DNA of 64,000 nucleotides. Source: Pyronema omphalodes (taxonomy: Eukaryota; Ascomycota; Pezizomycetes; Pezizales; Pyronemataceae). The stretch covers positions 180,001 to 244,000 of the forward strand of contig JAJJXM010000027.1 in the NCBI GenBank assembly GCA_024516155.1, in the 5' to 3' direction. Position 1 is the first letter of the stretch. The number at the start of each line of letters is the position of its first letter. The notes under the pieces were generated by a model. The model searched no databases, was not told the origin of the DNA, and worked only from the letters and a program-made list of their open reading frames with translations. Shown here one piece after another: positions 34,284 to 47,015 of the stretch. The translations under genes and the position numbers were made by a program.

Positions 34284-35240
34284 TTAAGCCGATTCACTCG
34301 CGGCCTTAAACTCCTCTTCCTTCCCAAACCACCTCACCGCCTCCTTGACAATCCCCTCCTCCGTCCACCCCTCACCCCCCTCCATATTCCCCCTCACAAA
34401 CTCCCTCCACCTCACCACCCCCTCTCTATCCACTCCCTCCTCACTCCCCAAGCACCTCTCCCCCGAAAAGAACCTACACCCCTTAATATACCTCCACATA
34501 TCCTCCTCCCCCTCCCAATGACCGCCTCTATACTCCCCTTCACAGAACCCCATAAACCTCAAAACCTCCGTGGGGCACCTAGACAGCACCACCGGCGGCA
34601 TTGTAGTATGTAAGCCCATAGCATCCAACCTCAACCCCCCACCAAGCATCCCCGAACAAATCCGCCAGAAATCGCCATAGGAATGTAAAAACGCCGTCCA
34701 TTCCATTTCCGAAAAATCCCGGCAGAGATAAAGATCTAATTGCCAGTATCCGCTGGGAATAGGAAGATTAGGGATGTCGGAGAGAAATGTCGGGTACGGG
34801 ATTAGGTAGCTGGTTGCCCCTTTGTCACACCAGCCTGAGCGTGTGGAAATGGCGTTGAGGAGTTGTGGGATTGAGGGAGTGGTTTCATCGCATGGACTGG
34901 AGATGCTTTGATCGGATGCAGGGTTGGAGATGCTGTGGTTGCTGTGGTTGCTGTGGTTGCTGTGGTCGTTGCCGTTGGGTAATGCGAGAAGTGCGAGGGA
35001 GGAATAGTGGGTTTGTCCGGCGGTGGGAGGTGGCCGGATTATGTGGTAGTGGCTGTCGAGGAGGGAGTGGAGATGTGTGAAGAGCGGGTTGTAGAGGGAT
35101 TTGGGAATGGGGGTGATTTCATGCGCGGGGAAGGCGGTGGCTGACATCGTGGTGTTGACGGTGCTGGGTTGCCCTATGCTTGGGTATGGAATGAAGCTTG
35201 TGAAGCTTGTGAAGCCTGTGAAGTTGAAGCTTTGTTGCAA
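34284..35240 (-). CDS. Conserved fungal protein, possible nucleotidyltransferase-like fold, function unknown
   Basis: Single-exon frame of up to 318 aa. An internal Met at 35147 (MSATAFPAHEIT) is an alternative start. The second half has GYWQLDLYLC, then SYGDFWRICSGMLGGGLRLD and CPTEVLRFMGF, then DMWRYIKGCRFF. I recognise this order (QxDvxvC, a GxMLxxxGL segment, PxxVLxFLGL, and a final RFF) from widespread ascomycete hypothetical proteins whose N-terminal half looks like a nucleotidyltransferase fold. No catalytic function can be asserted. A run of Asn-His-Ser repeats (NHSNHSNHS, about residues 94-102) comes from a GCTGTGGTT-type microsatellite (34928-34963) inside the gene. Confidence 0.66.
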   Translation of the reverse strand: MQQSFNFTGFTSFTSFIPYPSIGQPSTVNTTMSATAFPAHEITPIPKSLYNPLFTHLHSLLDSHYHIIRPPPTAGQTHYSSLALLALPNGNDHSNHSNHSNHSISNPASDQSISSPCDETTPSIPQLLNAISTRSGWCDKGATSYLIPYPTFLSDIPNLPIPSGYWQLDLYLCRDFSEMEWTAFLHSYGDFWRICSGMLGGGLRLDAMGLHTTMPPVVLSRCPTEVLRFMGFCEGEYRGGHWEGEEDMWRYIKGCRFFSGERCLGSEEGVDREGVVRWREFVRGNMEGGEGWTEEGIVKEAVRWFGKEEEFKAASESA

Positions 35241-38200
35241 GAAAGCTACGAGTGCTGGAGTATGCGTCGGTATCTATGTAACTTAATCGTTCTCGCAATC
35301 GAAGCAATCGCAGCAATCGCAGTATGTAGTCGAAACAATCAATCGTAGCTATCGAACCGAACGTTGCGAAAAAAAGAAAATCCGGAAGTAGCAAGTATCA
35401 AGTATCAAGTATCAAAGCCAAAAAAAAGAAAAAAATCAGAAAAATCAATTCAACATTCAAAAGGAGATCTAGGATCTGGGATCTGTCCGTATCTTTATAT
35501 TCCATCTGTACCCCTATGAACCCGACCCCGACGCCGACGCCGGTAAAGACTCAAAGCAAGCCAGGAGTCAAAGCGCAGTGTCACGCAGCACGCACGCGGG
35601 AGTGCTCGGATCAACTCCCACTATCGCGGAGCGGCGGCATCTCATCGCTTCATATCATAGCTCATCGCGTTGGTATGGTCCATGGATTCACTATAGGCAT
35701 GCATACTAATGGTCCACCATATGGATGTGTATAAGTTTCGTTTTTGGTTACTCGGGTTACTCTGCTTAAGATCGGATCTAGGATAAAGGATGTATGGTGC
35801 AATCTTGGTTCATTTCTTTTGTCGATCATTCATGGACACCATATGTAGATGTATCCTGAGATAAAATTCATTGATAGATAGCTTGAGAGAGTAATCACCC
35901 CGGTCTCCGGATGCATCCCGGTAGAGAAATCAGAAGAACCACAGATAAAACGGTCGCAAAATATTGGCAAAGAGCTTAGGGTTTCGATATATACTTCGAT
36001 CAGCCCGTAACTAGCTGTGGTGCACGATACTCCATATCCTATGATACAATATTCCTGGGCTATCTGGTCAGTATGTAGTATCCATGGAAGCATCCCGCCG
36101 CGTCATCGCGTCGTCGCGTCGTCGCGTCGAAGTCGGAAGTTGAGCTTAACATGCATACACTTCACACTCCGCACCTAACACCCGATACTTCAGATGACTT
36201 CACAACCAATACTATATTCCCGACTGTATATACATACAGTCCATATCAACGGAACAATCTCCGTGTAACACATACCATACCATACCATACCATATTTATA
36301 GTCCGTTCCTTCAGTATATCTTCCCAACAACACATGTACACATGTATATAGCAGCTAGCAGCTAGCATCAATATCCCGCCTATCCCGGCTATCCGCCAAG
36401 CCAAATCAAACCAACTCACCGATCACGATACTGTATGGTGCCATTATCCATATGTAGAAAAACAGAAGTTGGACACGTGTAGATGATGACATAGATATCT
36501 GGTTAACATATTCTCACCGACAAACAAACGAAATGGAGCGGTGTGTAGCGGTGTATAGCGGTGTAGCTTACAGTTCCATATTTAGCTAGTCAGCTTGCCT
36601 GGGCTTGGTGCCTGAATTTGAGGTTTGAGGTTTGATGCGCCGGGTTTGATGCGCCGGGTTTGATCCGCCGGGTTTACATACAGCTTAGGTTTTTACATAC
36701 TGGGGTTTTTACATACTGTACATAAATGCATACGTATGATGCGTCTATTTGACAGCCTGAGTTTGATGTATCTGGGGTTTAGGTTGAAGGTATCTGCAGC
36801 CTGCCTGAGTTTGATATGTCCCACTGCGGCACTGCCTAGATCTCCAGTACCCAGCGCCCAGTACCCAGCGCCCAGTGATATGCCCAGTGATATGCCCAGT
36901 GATATGCCCAGTGATATGCCTGAGGCCCTGAGTTTGACGTATGTACCTGACGTAAGGGTCCGAACTCTGGGACTCTGGGGTAGTTCCTAGTCCCTCGCTT
37001 CGGTTTGCTGCCTGAGGACCCTGAAAACAGAAAATAGAAAACAGAAAACCCCAAGACTTGAAAATAGCTATCGATAATCGTGCCGTTTGATATGGTAATT
37101 TGGTGAATTGGTGATATTTTTATAGTGTTTGGTGCAGTTTTCAATCCTTCAGTTTTTCCAATCATGCTTCCTTGCATCTGCATCGCAAAATGCATAATAC
37201 ACGTTGCATTACATATGTATGTATATGCGCAGGAGAAGATAACCCGGGCTGTTTTATACGGTATACTTTTGGTGAGGTGATGTATGTATATATGTATATA
37301 CTAAGAGATGATGGGGTTTCTGGATGATGGGTTTTTGGATGTGTGTTTCTAGATGTGGGTGTATATGGGTGTATATGCGTAAAGATGCGTATTTTTTGGA
37401 GCTCGTAGCTTGTGGTGGGTATAGAGAAAGTAGCAGGAAGAAAGTAGTAAGGAAGTTGTTACTTCCAATTTCCAATTTCTGGGGCTCTGGGGGTTTTGGG
37501 GCTCTGGAGTTGGGGGGGTTTGGGGGTTATAGGATAGATTTGGTGCTTATGAGATTATGTGGTTACAGTCGACGGTATGTGAATATCTACAACCAGAGAA
37601 TCTAGAGAAGCAAGGGCTTGGGTGGGTGGGGGTGGGGTGGGGGTGTGGGGGGTATTGCATTAGAAGTTAGAACCGAGAGTATAATTCCATCATCATCATC
37701 ATCATCATCATCTCAACTCGACTCAACTCAACCTCAATGAGGAGGGGTACCGTAAGTCTGTAGATCTGTAACTACATACATACATACATACATACATACA
37801 AAATTTATCCAGCACCATATATAAAAGTAGCAGTAACAGTAGCAGTAACAGTAACCCTTCGACTATATTTACCACCTACCCTGTTTACTATTTACTATTT
37901 ACTACTTATTCTATGTCAGCTGCTGCTCCTGCTCCTGCCCCGGCTCGGTTTATATCTCAGTCTCAGTCTCAAGTTCAAGCTCAAGCTCAAGCTCAAGCTT
38001 AATCGGTATCTGTATCTGTATCTGTATCTGTATCTCTAGTTCCAGCTGCAGTTCGGTTCCAGGTCCAGCCCAATCTCCAGCCCAATCTCCATCCGCATCT
38101 CCAGTTTTATCTCAATATCCAGCCCAATCTCCAGACTACAGCCCAATCTCCAGACTCCAACCCAATCCTCAGTGTTATAAGTATGCATGTCTACATATCT

Positions 38201-39192
38201 ACATATCTACAATACCCATACCTTCACCATCTTCACCATCTTCACCATCTTCACCATCTTCACCATCTTCACCATCTTCACCATCTTCACCATCTTCACC
38301 ATCTTCACCATCTTCACCATCTTCACCATCTTCACCATCTTCACCCCCATACCCCCAGACCCCCATAGAATAGAGAGAATAGAGAGAATAGAGAGACTAG
38401 AGAGACTAGAGAGACTAAAGAGACTAAAGAGAAAGAGAATACTCTCCCCGTGACCAAGAAAAAAATTAATTCTTCTATTTATTATGTTTATTGTATTTCT
38501 ATGTCAATCCATTCCTCATTCCTCATTCCTCGTTCCGCATTGACCATTGACCATTGACCATTGACCATTGACCAATGACCATTGACCATTGACCAATGAC
38601 CATTGACCATTGACCATTGACCATTGACCATTGACCATTGACCATTGACCATTGACCATTGACCATTGACCATTGACCAAAGGGACTTTCATGCTCTGTA
38701 CCAATATATAACAAACATGCACCAAAAACCCAAAAAAAAATCAAAAAAGAAAACCAAAAAAGAAAATAGAAAAAATCCACAATACACAATCGACAATACA
38801 CAATAGACAAAAGCTATCAAATCCTTTATTCCAATCAAACATCACATGATTCAAAACCAAATCTACATCACCACTTCATCTTTCATCTTTCATCTTTCAT
38901 CTTTCTGTTTCTCATATAACTTCATATCACTTCATTTAATTTCTTTTAAAATTTTATTTTTTAACTTTCATATCCCTTCCCTCTCCCATCCTATCATCAT
39001 CCTTATTCCCTTTTCTAAAAAAAACACACACACACATCCGGTATCATCATGGTTCCCATATCGACATTAAAACATTTGTAACCTTATAACAAATCGTAAA
39101 AAACAACAAAAAAAAAAGTTAAATATAAAAACCCCATTATTAAATCCTTTAAAAAAAAAATCTAGTAATAGATAAAAAAAAAAAAAACATAT
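35241..39192. repeat. Four-kilobase repeat-rich intergenic region
   Basis: No supported gene. It contains CAATCG/AATCGC repeats (35290-35325), GTCGTCGC repeats (36100-36130), CCATA repeats (36275-36292), a GATATGCCCAGT repeat (36872-36930), ATC and CATA runs (37690-37712, 37777-37800), CAAGCT/TCTGTA hexamers (37970-38035), a CACCATCTT nonamer run (38223-38346, about 14 copies), AGAGACTA repeats (38365-38430) and a TTGACCA heptamer run (38540-38678, about 20 copies). Reading frames through these give artefactual HLHHLHH or NGQWSMV peptides. Confidence 0.85.
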
Positions 39193-40772
39193 TTACTCCT
39201 TACGAGCGTATTCACGACGGAACATGTCGTCAATGCTAGTAAGGTAGTAGGTTCCCTTGGTGATAGTCTCTACTGATCCCTCGGGGGAGTAGTTCTTCTT
39301 TCCATGGGCGCGGTGACGAAGCTCACACATAGCATCGTAGACCTCAGGGGCAACGACGTTACGGGCGGCCAATCTCTCGGTCAAGTTCATCTTCTCAGCG
39401 AACTCCTTGGTGGATCCCTTAACGGTGAAAGAGAACATGGAAGAAGCGAGACCAGATCCGTAGGAGAAGATTCCAACACGCTTTCCCTGAAGAGCGTCGG
39501 AGTCGACGTTCTTAAGAAGACCGGTTAATCCGGAGTAGACGGAGGCGGTGTACATGTTTCCGCAGTTGGTGGGGAGCTCAATGCTGGGCTGGACACGCTC
39601 GGAGAAGCGCTTCTTGGAAAGACCAACGAAGGTCTTCTCGATGTTGCGGTCGGAGAGGGAGGCCTCGTAGGCAATGTCACGGAGCTCAGCGGGGACATCA
39701 GCGAACTGAGCAGAGCTGGGGTTGTTGATGAAGTCGTTATAGAGGAGACGAGCGTATGACTTGGCAACGAGCTTGCAAGTAGGAGCGTGGAAAAGCATGT
39801 AGTCGAAGCGGTCAATTCCCTCAGGAGCAGCTCCGTTGACGCCGTTAGTCTCGGGAGAAAGAGCGGCGACGCGCTTGTTGTAGGCCTTGTAACAGGCATC
39901 GACGGCCTCGGTGTAGCAGCGGATGGAGAAGTGTCCATCAACGTAAGGGTACTCGGAGGTCAAATCGGGCTTGTAGAAATCGTAGGCGTGAGCCATGTAG
40001 GATCCACGCTTTCCGGGCTCGAAAACGAGGGGAGCGTCGGGTCCAATGAGCATAGCAACGGCTCCAGCTCCTCCGGTGGGACGGGCGGCACCCTTGGCGT
40101 ACAAGGCAATGTCACCACAGACAACAAGAGCGTTACGGCCATCCCAGGCGGAAGACTCAACCCAGTTGATAGCGTTGAACAAAGCGTTGGTTCCTCCGTA
40201 GCAAGCGTTGACAGAGTCGACACCCTCAACGTTGGTGTTCTCGCCGAAAAGCTTCATAAGAACAGACTTGACGGACTTTGACTTGTCGAGAAGAGTCTCA
40301 GTTCCAACCTCGAGGCGTCCGATGGTGTTGACATCGATGTTGTACTTCTCAATCAAGTTCTGGGTAACGGTCAAGGCCATCGAGTAGATGTCTGCCACGC
40401 AAGAAAATCAGCTAAAATCTCTCGTAAACTGCAGGTTACACTGCAGAGGCATATCTCCCCCCAATCTATTGACTCTTCTTCTTGTGGGGTGCATACCTTC
40501 ACGGTCATCGCAGAAGGCCATCTTGGTCTGGCCAAGACCAATGGTGTACTTTCCAGCGGAGACACCATCGAACTTTTCAAGCTCTGACTGTTCAACGCAC
40601 TGAGAGATCGTCAGCTCTTGTCCGGGACAAACTCGGGGGTGCCGCGGTAAAGTGAAGTGAAGCCGGAGCTCCCTTCCCCCCACCTTGATTGCGCGTTTTT
40701 GAGTGAACGTACCTGGTTGGGGAAGTAGATATCAATGGCCTTGATACCAATGTTCTCGGGACGGGCAGACAT
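39193..40772 (-). CDS. ERG13: Hydroxymethylglutaryl-CoA synthase
   Basis: Condenses acetyl-CoA with acetoacetyl-CoA to HMG-CoA at the head of the mevalonate/ergosterol pathway. Three exons on the minus strand: 40713-40772, 40497-40599 and 39193-40391. The introns are 113 and 105 bp. The product is 453 aa, normal for the family. It starts [18 protein letters not shown]. The general-base Glu lies in [15 protein letters not shown] (Glu86), the nucleophile in [14 protein letters not shown] (Cys118), and the catalytic His in FHAPTCKLV. The Gly-rich [16 protein letters not shown] is the usual C-terminal CoA-site motif. The third exon alone accounts for nearly 90% of the protein. No signal or membrane segment, consistent with a cytosolic enzyme. 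Confidence 0.95.
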
Positions 40773-42446
40773 GATAAAATTATTTGTAGCGGTGAAGCGG
40801 TGGATGTATTAACTAAAGATCGAGGGGTTTTTCTAATTTGTGCAAAGATAAAATAATAACGAAACGACCGCAACACTATCAGGCTGCAGAACGACGAAAG
40901 AGAAGGTAAAAGGACGTTTGATTTTTCTGGAAATTGAGCTGGGAGTGAGTGAGGGAGCAGAGGAGAGAGTCTCAGGAGGTCGGGAGGCGACAGGTGTACT
41001 TTATGTTCTTGCAGGGAGAGAGCGTTGGGGGTGGGCTTCGTAGTGGTGCCAGATTTAGCGGTAAATTTGGTCTTGCGAATCGGGTAGCCCCTTGTCAACC
41101 GGGACCCCATCCCAAAGCAGTTATCAATCACTTGCAACACCGAACCAACTCTCGGAATTGCATGCTTTACCGTTGTCAGAAGTCTGTTGAGAGGGCAGGG
41201 ATTCCGGATCCCGGAGGCTGGTGTTTTCTGAGTGGATTTTCACTCAGGGAGGAGGTGCCTGGTGATGAGGATGATGGCGGGCGAGGATAACATTATTTCG
41301 GTAAGCTGAATTATGTTTGATGAACGAATTTGTTGATGACTGCTTTGTCTGCCCCTGCAGATGTTTTTTTTTTCTTTCACGGGGGAAAGAGTGGCGGAGT
41401 GGTCTGTTTGTGGAGCTCCAGCCATGTGGGTTTTGGACTTCTGAAACCTAGAGAATGAATCCTCAAGAATTGGGAATGTATGTCGGTAGTTGTTGAGAGC
41501 GGTGGGGTTTTCAAGAATTGTAAAGATCCAAACAGATCAAAAAGCGAAAAGTGCCACCAGCGTTAAACCACGATTACCTCCTCAGCTCAACAGTACCAGA
41601 TTCACCATCATCATCACCAGCATCAATACTTCAGTACATAATACTTTCCCATCAATTGAGCAATATCTCCAACCTCACATCATCCCCCCACCACGCCCTG
41701 CGTAAACAAGACTCCCGAAAGCCCCACGCTGTCCTCAATTAACCCCACCAATCCGTGAGCACTGGCCCAGCCGATCACCGGTCTAACGTATTACGGAGGT
41801 ATATGTCACCCCATTACAACAGCAAAGCTTTTTAGAGGTATATGTACATATGTCCAGATGTATCTAGACATGTACACGCACAAGTCTGGGTGTCACTGGA
41901 CTCTGTATCGACGCCTGCAACGCCTGCAATCAACGCCTTCTACCTCATGACTTGCTGCTGCCACCGGACAGCAACAGCGGTTCGCGATCAGCTACTACAT
42001 ACAACACGCTAGGAGTTCTATCCATTGGTCAACCCATTTAGCCAGAGCCAATTGACCAACAGGACTAGAGTTAAAACTAGAGTTTCTAAGCATGCAGGCA
42101 TCTGCTCATCAAGGGGGGCCGTTATGTAGCGTAGAACTTCAGGAACAAAAATGTGAGCTTCTGTGGTTATAGAATTACACATTACACATTTTATGCACAA
42201 AATGTTGTACTTATTAGTCAACATATTTTGCTTCAAGATATCTATCTTGAATTATTTCACTGTTGAAGAAGAAGAAAAAAGCAAAAGTTTCGGTAGTTGG
42301 TATCGTTGCATCGTCATCACTTATCGCCGGTGATCAATTACAGTCATTGTTATGTACAAAGTTGCACAAAGTTTGTGATCCTCAAGTCATAATTGCTTAA
42401 ACATATATACACGAAATCAACCCCCTTATAGTTTTTTTTTTTTGAT
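40773..42446. other. Intergenic: HMG-CoA synthase promoter side and HOM6 3' side
   Basis: No gene is recognised. A T run lies near 41365 and a T run just before the HOM6 stop (42432-42443). The short open frames are not supported by codon pattern or length. Confidence 0.55.
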
Positions 42447-43824
42447 TTAGATTCTCTGCAAAACCTTGATCAAGTCACCAAGAACTCCCATAGCGGTGAC
42501 ATCTCCACCGGCACTGCAATCAAACATTAGTAACTTTGGTCTCATGACAAACTATCAGCCGGAAGACTTACCCAGCACCCTGAATGACAAGAGGGGTCTT
42601 GTTGTATCTCTCGGTAGAGATAGAGATGATGTTATCGGCACCCTGAAGTCCGGCAATGGGGGAGGTCTTGTCAAAAGTCCTCAATCCAACAGAGACCTTG
42701 TCAGACACCTCGCTTCCAGCAGAAAAGTCAATGCTTCCAACGTAACGGATAACACCACCCTGAGCCTCAGCCGCAGCCTTCAACGCGGCAATGTCATCGT
42801 TAGACTTGTGACCAGGGAGCTTAGCAAGGTACTCGTCTCCGTCCTTTGCGGACTCGAGGTCGGCAGGGACAAGGGACTGGATAGGGAACTTGGTGATGTC
42901 CTCGACCTGGAGACCGGAAAGACGGGCGAGAATGGTAAGCTTGCGAGCAACGTCGGCTCCGTTGAGGTCATCGCGGGGGTCGGGCTCCTAGAAAATGACG
43001 TTAATATCCCATCACAGCCTCACTGCAGTCTCGCGGCACAGAAGTTAAGAGAAACTTACAGTGTAACCCTCATTCTTAGCAAAGTTAACCGCATCGGCAA
43101 AGCCCATGGTTCCCTTTCCATCCAAAGGAGCGTAGTTGTTGAACAAAAAGCTCATGGTTCCGGAGAAAACACCCTCAATCTTCTTGATAACATCTCCGGT
43201 CTCAACAAGCTCCTTGATGGTGGAAATGACAGGAAGTCCAGCACCGCAAGAAGCCTCGTGGAAGACATATCCTCCGTTGGGGTTTCCACCATTCTTCGCA
43301 GCAGCGAAAATGTCGTTCCAAAGCTGAATTCCAGAAGAGAATCCCTTCTTGTTAGGGGTAACAATGTGGATTCCGGCGTTCAAGAACTGGGGGTATGCAG
43401 CGGCGACGGACTCGTTGGAGGTGTTGTCGACGAGGATGACAGGGCCAGGAGCGGACTTCAAGAAGTCAAGAGTCTCGGCGGGGAAGGCAGGAGTAGCAAC
43501 GGCGGAAGAAGCAAAGTCGGACTCCCAGGTGGAGAGGTTGATACCGGAGTAGTCGCGGGAAACGAGGGCAGTCTTGGAGCGGGAGAGGAGAATGGTCTTC
43601 AAGGTGACGGAAGACTTTGCGGCGAAGGCGGAGAGCTGGTTAATGAAGCACTTGCCGACACCTCCGGCACCTATTATCAAGGTCGTCAGTATTGCACCTC
43701 CATAATCCTCCGCGTCACCGCCGCCGCCACAGCTTAACGAAGTTGACAGTCGCAAAGGAGGAGTTGAGAATCAAAAGCAAAGCTTCATACCGATGATAGC
43801 AACGTGAACGACCTTGGAAGACAT
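42447..43824 (-). CDS. HOM6: Homoserine dehydrogenase
   Basis: Reduces aspartate semialdehyde to homoserine in threonine/methionine synthesis. Four exons on the minus strand: 43791-43824, 43060-43670, 42572-42987 and 42447-42513. The introns are 120, 72 and 58 bp. The product is 375 aa, close to yeast Hom6. The first splice restores the dinucleotide-binding motif VAIIGAGGVGKCF. Further hallmarks are VTPNKKGFSSG, EASCGAGLPVI, EGVFSGTMSF, FADAVNFAKNEGYTEPDPRD (restored by the second splice) and GLRTFDKTSPIAGLQGADN. The last exon gives GAGAGGDVTAMGVLGDLIK. It is the stand-alone fungal type, without an aspartate kinase domain. Confidence 0.95.
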
Positions 43825-45170
43825 TTTTGGCGTGTAGTGAGTGACTGACAAAACTCGGGGGTATCGTGTATATCGATCAAGAGCTGCAAGTTGGTAAAAG
43901 AGCGGGGTAGTTTATGGCCGAAACACCTCAAACCAAAAAGAGAACGCTCGAAAAAAAAAAAAAACTTGCTCCCGACCGAAACTCAGCCCTATGGTGATAT
44001 CGCTTGCATCACTTCGCTCCCAACCATAATCGACGATACGCTAGACATACAGAAATGGATATCTATACCCGCCGCTGCCCGCTTCCCCGCAGCCGCCCTG
44101 TCACTTGAAGGGTGAAGAGTTTTACAGTTGCCTTAAGAAGCGAAGAAGCGAAGACGCGAAGAGGCTCTGTGAAATGCAAGATGCAATGCGCATACATATG
44201 TTTCATGCAACGTCCTTCCTGCATATATACCTGCATATATCTACCTGCATACTGGAGTCATACAAATCCCAATTTTTTTGACTCGGATGATCTTCCCCAC
44301 CGGCAGCGGGATAAATAATCCTCAACCGCGTACAGATAACATAGATGTAACCCTCCCCACCGAGGTTCCTCATATCCTGTTAAAGTGGAGCACATAAATA
44401 AATACAGCCTCATTATCTATCTCAACCTCAACCACTTTACAACCGCAAATCAAACTGCACCCAGAAAAAGTAAGGCGTAAGTATGTACATCATATCTCTC
44501 TACATAGAATGATGACCAAGCCTCGCTGCAACAAGTGCAGCACACAAAACTTTAGCGAGACCACCACCACCACCACATAGCATCCTTCCGGCACGCCGCG
44601 CCCGGCGTATGTGTCTTATGGTGCCTTCCATAACTGCACCATCATATGCAGGTCTTATCATCACATCAACCATATGTACCTACATGATGACCGCCTCTTC
44701 TTCTTCTGTTGAAACCCTTCTCCAACATATCACTGTCGAAACCTGAGCTCGACAAGGTCCGACAAAGTCCGACAAAGTCTGACAAAGGCCGACAAAGTTC
44801 GACAACGCTGGAAACGCTGACGACGCCGACGACGCCGACAACGACGTTTTAAAGGAAACGAACCCCGCGCGCTCCTATCGTCCAGAACCCCGCGAACTAC
44901 TACCGTAACCGCAGCTTCACGAAGTCTGACGAAGTTCAACAAAGTTCAGCAAAGCTCGACACAGTCTCATAAAGTACGAAGAAGCTCGACAAAGTCCTAC
45001 AAAGCCCGACAAAGTCCCACAAAGTCCAAAGTTCATAAAGCCCCAACCATCCACCCTCCACCCTCCACCGTCAACCGAAATCGCCAGTAGCCCCAACCTC
45101 CAAAACTCCCAACAAGCGAGAAAAGCTACATAGCAACATCGTCATCAACCATCCCGAAAAACGCTAAGCG
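43825..45170. repeat. Intergenic with degenerate GACAAAGTC repeats
   Basis: An A run lies near 43953-43966. From about 44745 to 45035 a 9-11-bp word (CCGACAAAGTC and variants such as CGACAAAGTTCGAC) recurs some 20 times on this strand, diverged and interrupted by GCCGACGAC repeats (44818-44840). This tract sits 140-430 bp upstream of the gene at 45171. No gene is seen. Confidence 0.7.
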
Positions 45171-45854
45171 ATGTTCGCCATTCTACCACCAAGTATAACA
45201 TCCACACTTGATATATTTGTCAGTTGGTTTGTCAAGATTGCTGTATGTTTCCTCTGTGCTCTTCCTTTACTATTTCCTTTCCTATTTCATTTGCTATTTC
45301 ATTTTCAATTTCATTTTCAATTTCATTTACAACCTTCAACCTGTAATTTTTTAAAGCTCCTATTAATACCAATCATATAGTTATTTCTGAGCATAACATT
45401 CCTTTTCCCGGGAATCTTCTATATCGTAACCGATACACTGTTCTATATCTGGAGAACTGTTGCGCAGGCGTTTGGATTATATTCTTCTACACCTGAGTCG
45501 CATACGCAGTCGAATTTAATACCTAAAATACCCTTGGTACCTACACAGGGCTGCAGCGGGAGAACGAATAGTGGTACGAATAATAGTGCGAGGAACGGCC
45601 AGGGCAATGATAATGAGGATAGTGAGGATAGTGAAGACAGCGACTATAGCGATGATAGTGAAGACAGTACAGATTACGACAAGGAAGAAAATGTAATTTC
45701 TGGGATTTCGTTACCGGAGAAAAATACCCCAAAAATGGATACAGAAGGAACTAGGTTAAGGAAAGCAAATAGTACGCAGTCGACTACGATGGGGACTGAT
45801 ATGGTTGATATGGCTGAGACCGTGACGGGAGTGGAAATGAAGGGGAGCGGTTAG
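45171..45854 (+). CDS. Small membrane protein with acidic tail, function unknown
   Basis: Two exons, 45171-45242 and 45381-45854, with a 138-bp phase-0 intron (GTATGT donor, ATATAG acceptor). The product is 181 aa. The N-terminal 25 residues (MFAILPPSITSTLDIFVSW) are hydrophobic. The splice joins them to a second hydrophobic segment, FLSITFLFPGIFYIVTDTLF (about 26-46), so the N-terminus looks like a membrane hairpin. The rest is polar with an acidic stretch of EDSEDSEDSD type (about 95-115). I do not recognise the family; short fungal membrane proteins with such hairpins exist, including lipid-droplet or ER proteins. The intron model is inferred from splice signals and frame. Confidence 0.55.
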
Positions 45855-47015
45855 AGGGGTCTGGGGATTGTGCGGATTTGTGGGGGGCAGGAGATTTGTG
45901 GGGGATAGGGGATATGGGGGGGAGGGGGATTTGTGGTGGAGGGAAGGGGGTTATTTGGAGCTTGAAATTGCGATTGCGATTGCCATTGCGATTGGGGCTT
46001 GGGATCAGGAGCTTGCAGTTGAGGTTGTATGATATTTACCTGCTTGATTGTTGTTATTCTTTTTTTGTTTGTTTGTTTATCGTGTTGGGCTGGGTTGGGT
46101 TGAACTGCTGGACTGTGGAGCGGGCTATGGACCGGAGCTAGTGCTTTGGGTTACGAATTTATGATTTATTTTATGATTTATTTTATGATTTATTTAACGA
46201 GCATGTTATGACCATATGTTATGACCATATCTTATAACCATATCTTATGTACTGATTCGGGATTTCATGAAGCATATGATACCGATATACTCTATCCAAC
46301 AATATCTCTCGCCTTCCCTACCCTCCCCTATCTTTCGTGTATGTAAGAAAATATAGTATGGCTGTATAGTTCTATGGCTGTACATACCTACATACCTAGG
46401 TACATATATACACGGATACTATATATCAAGTACATACCATGTACGCTGCTGTAGTACCCGCAGTACCCGCAGTGCCCGCAGTGCCCGCAGTGTCCGCAGT
46501 GTCCGCAGTGTCCGCAGTGTCCGCAGTGTCCGCAGTACCCGCAGTGTCCGCAGTATCCGCAGTGACATAAATACTGGCACATCACGAATCGTCGTGTATG
46601 GCATTACAATATAGCGATACAGTATTCCATAAGGCAACAGCAGTAACATGCCTCCATATATGATATATCTATACACACTACCTTCTATAACCTAAACTTA
46701 TTTCCGACATCTCTACTAATGATTTATATGGTACAATTTAATCCAATATTCGCGTTATGGCTATGATATGATATGATATGATATGATTGGTTATTCTTTT
46801 TTCTTCTGGGGTTTTTAACGTGTGGATAATGTGATGAATTAATTTATCTATGAGGGGGATAGAATAGAGTGCTGGGGTTTTGTGGGATAGTTTAGAGCTT
46901 TGGAATATCAATACCACCGGCACTACTATCACCATCACTATCACTCTTCGTCTAATCACATGCTATCACTCGATATGTTTCCATCCTTCCATCCTTCCTT
47001 CCCCCACCCCTCTCT
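45855..47015. repeat. Intergenic with nonamer microsatellite
   Basis: Contains G-rich GGGGGATA stretches (45880-45955), TTTATGATTTAT repeats (46158-46195), GTTATGACCATAT repeats (46204-46250) and a GTCCGCAGT/GCCCGCAGT nonamer run (46453-46563, about 12 copies). Frames through the last give HCGHCGHCG peptides. No gene is seen. Confidence 0.8.

Noticed and set aside
42466..43737. 423-codon plus-strand frame over HOM6
   Set aside because: Shadow of the homoserine dehydrogenase gene on the other strand; it crosses that gene's introns and has no motif.
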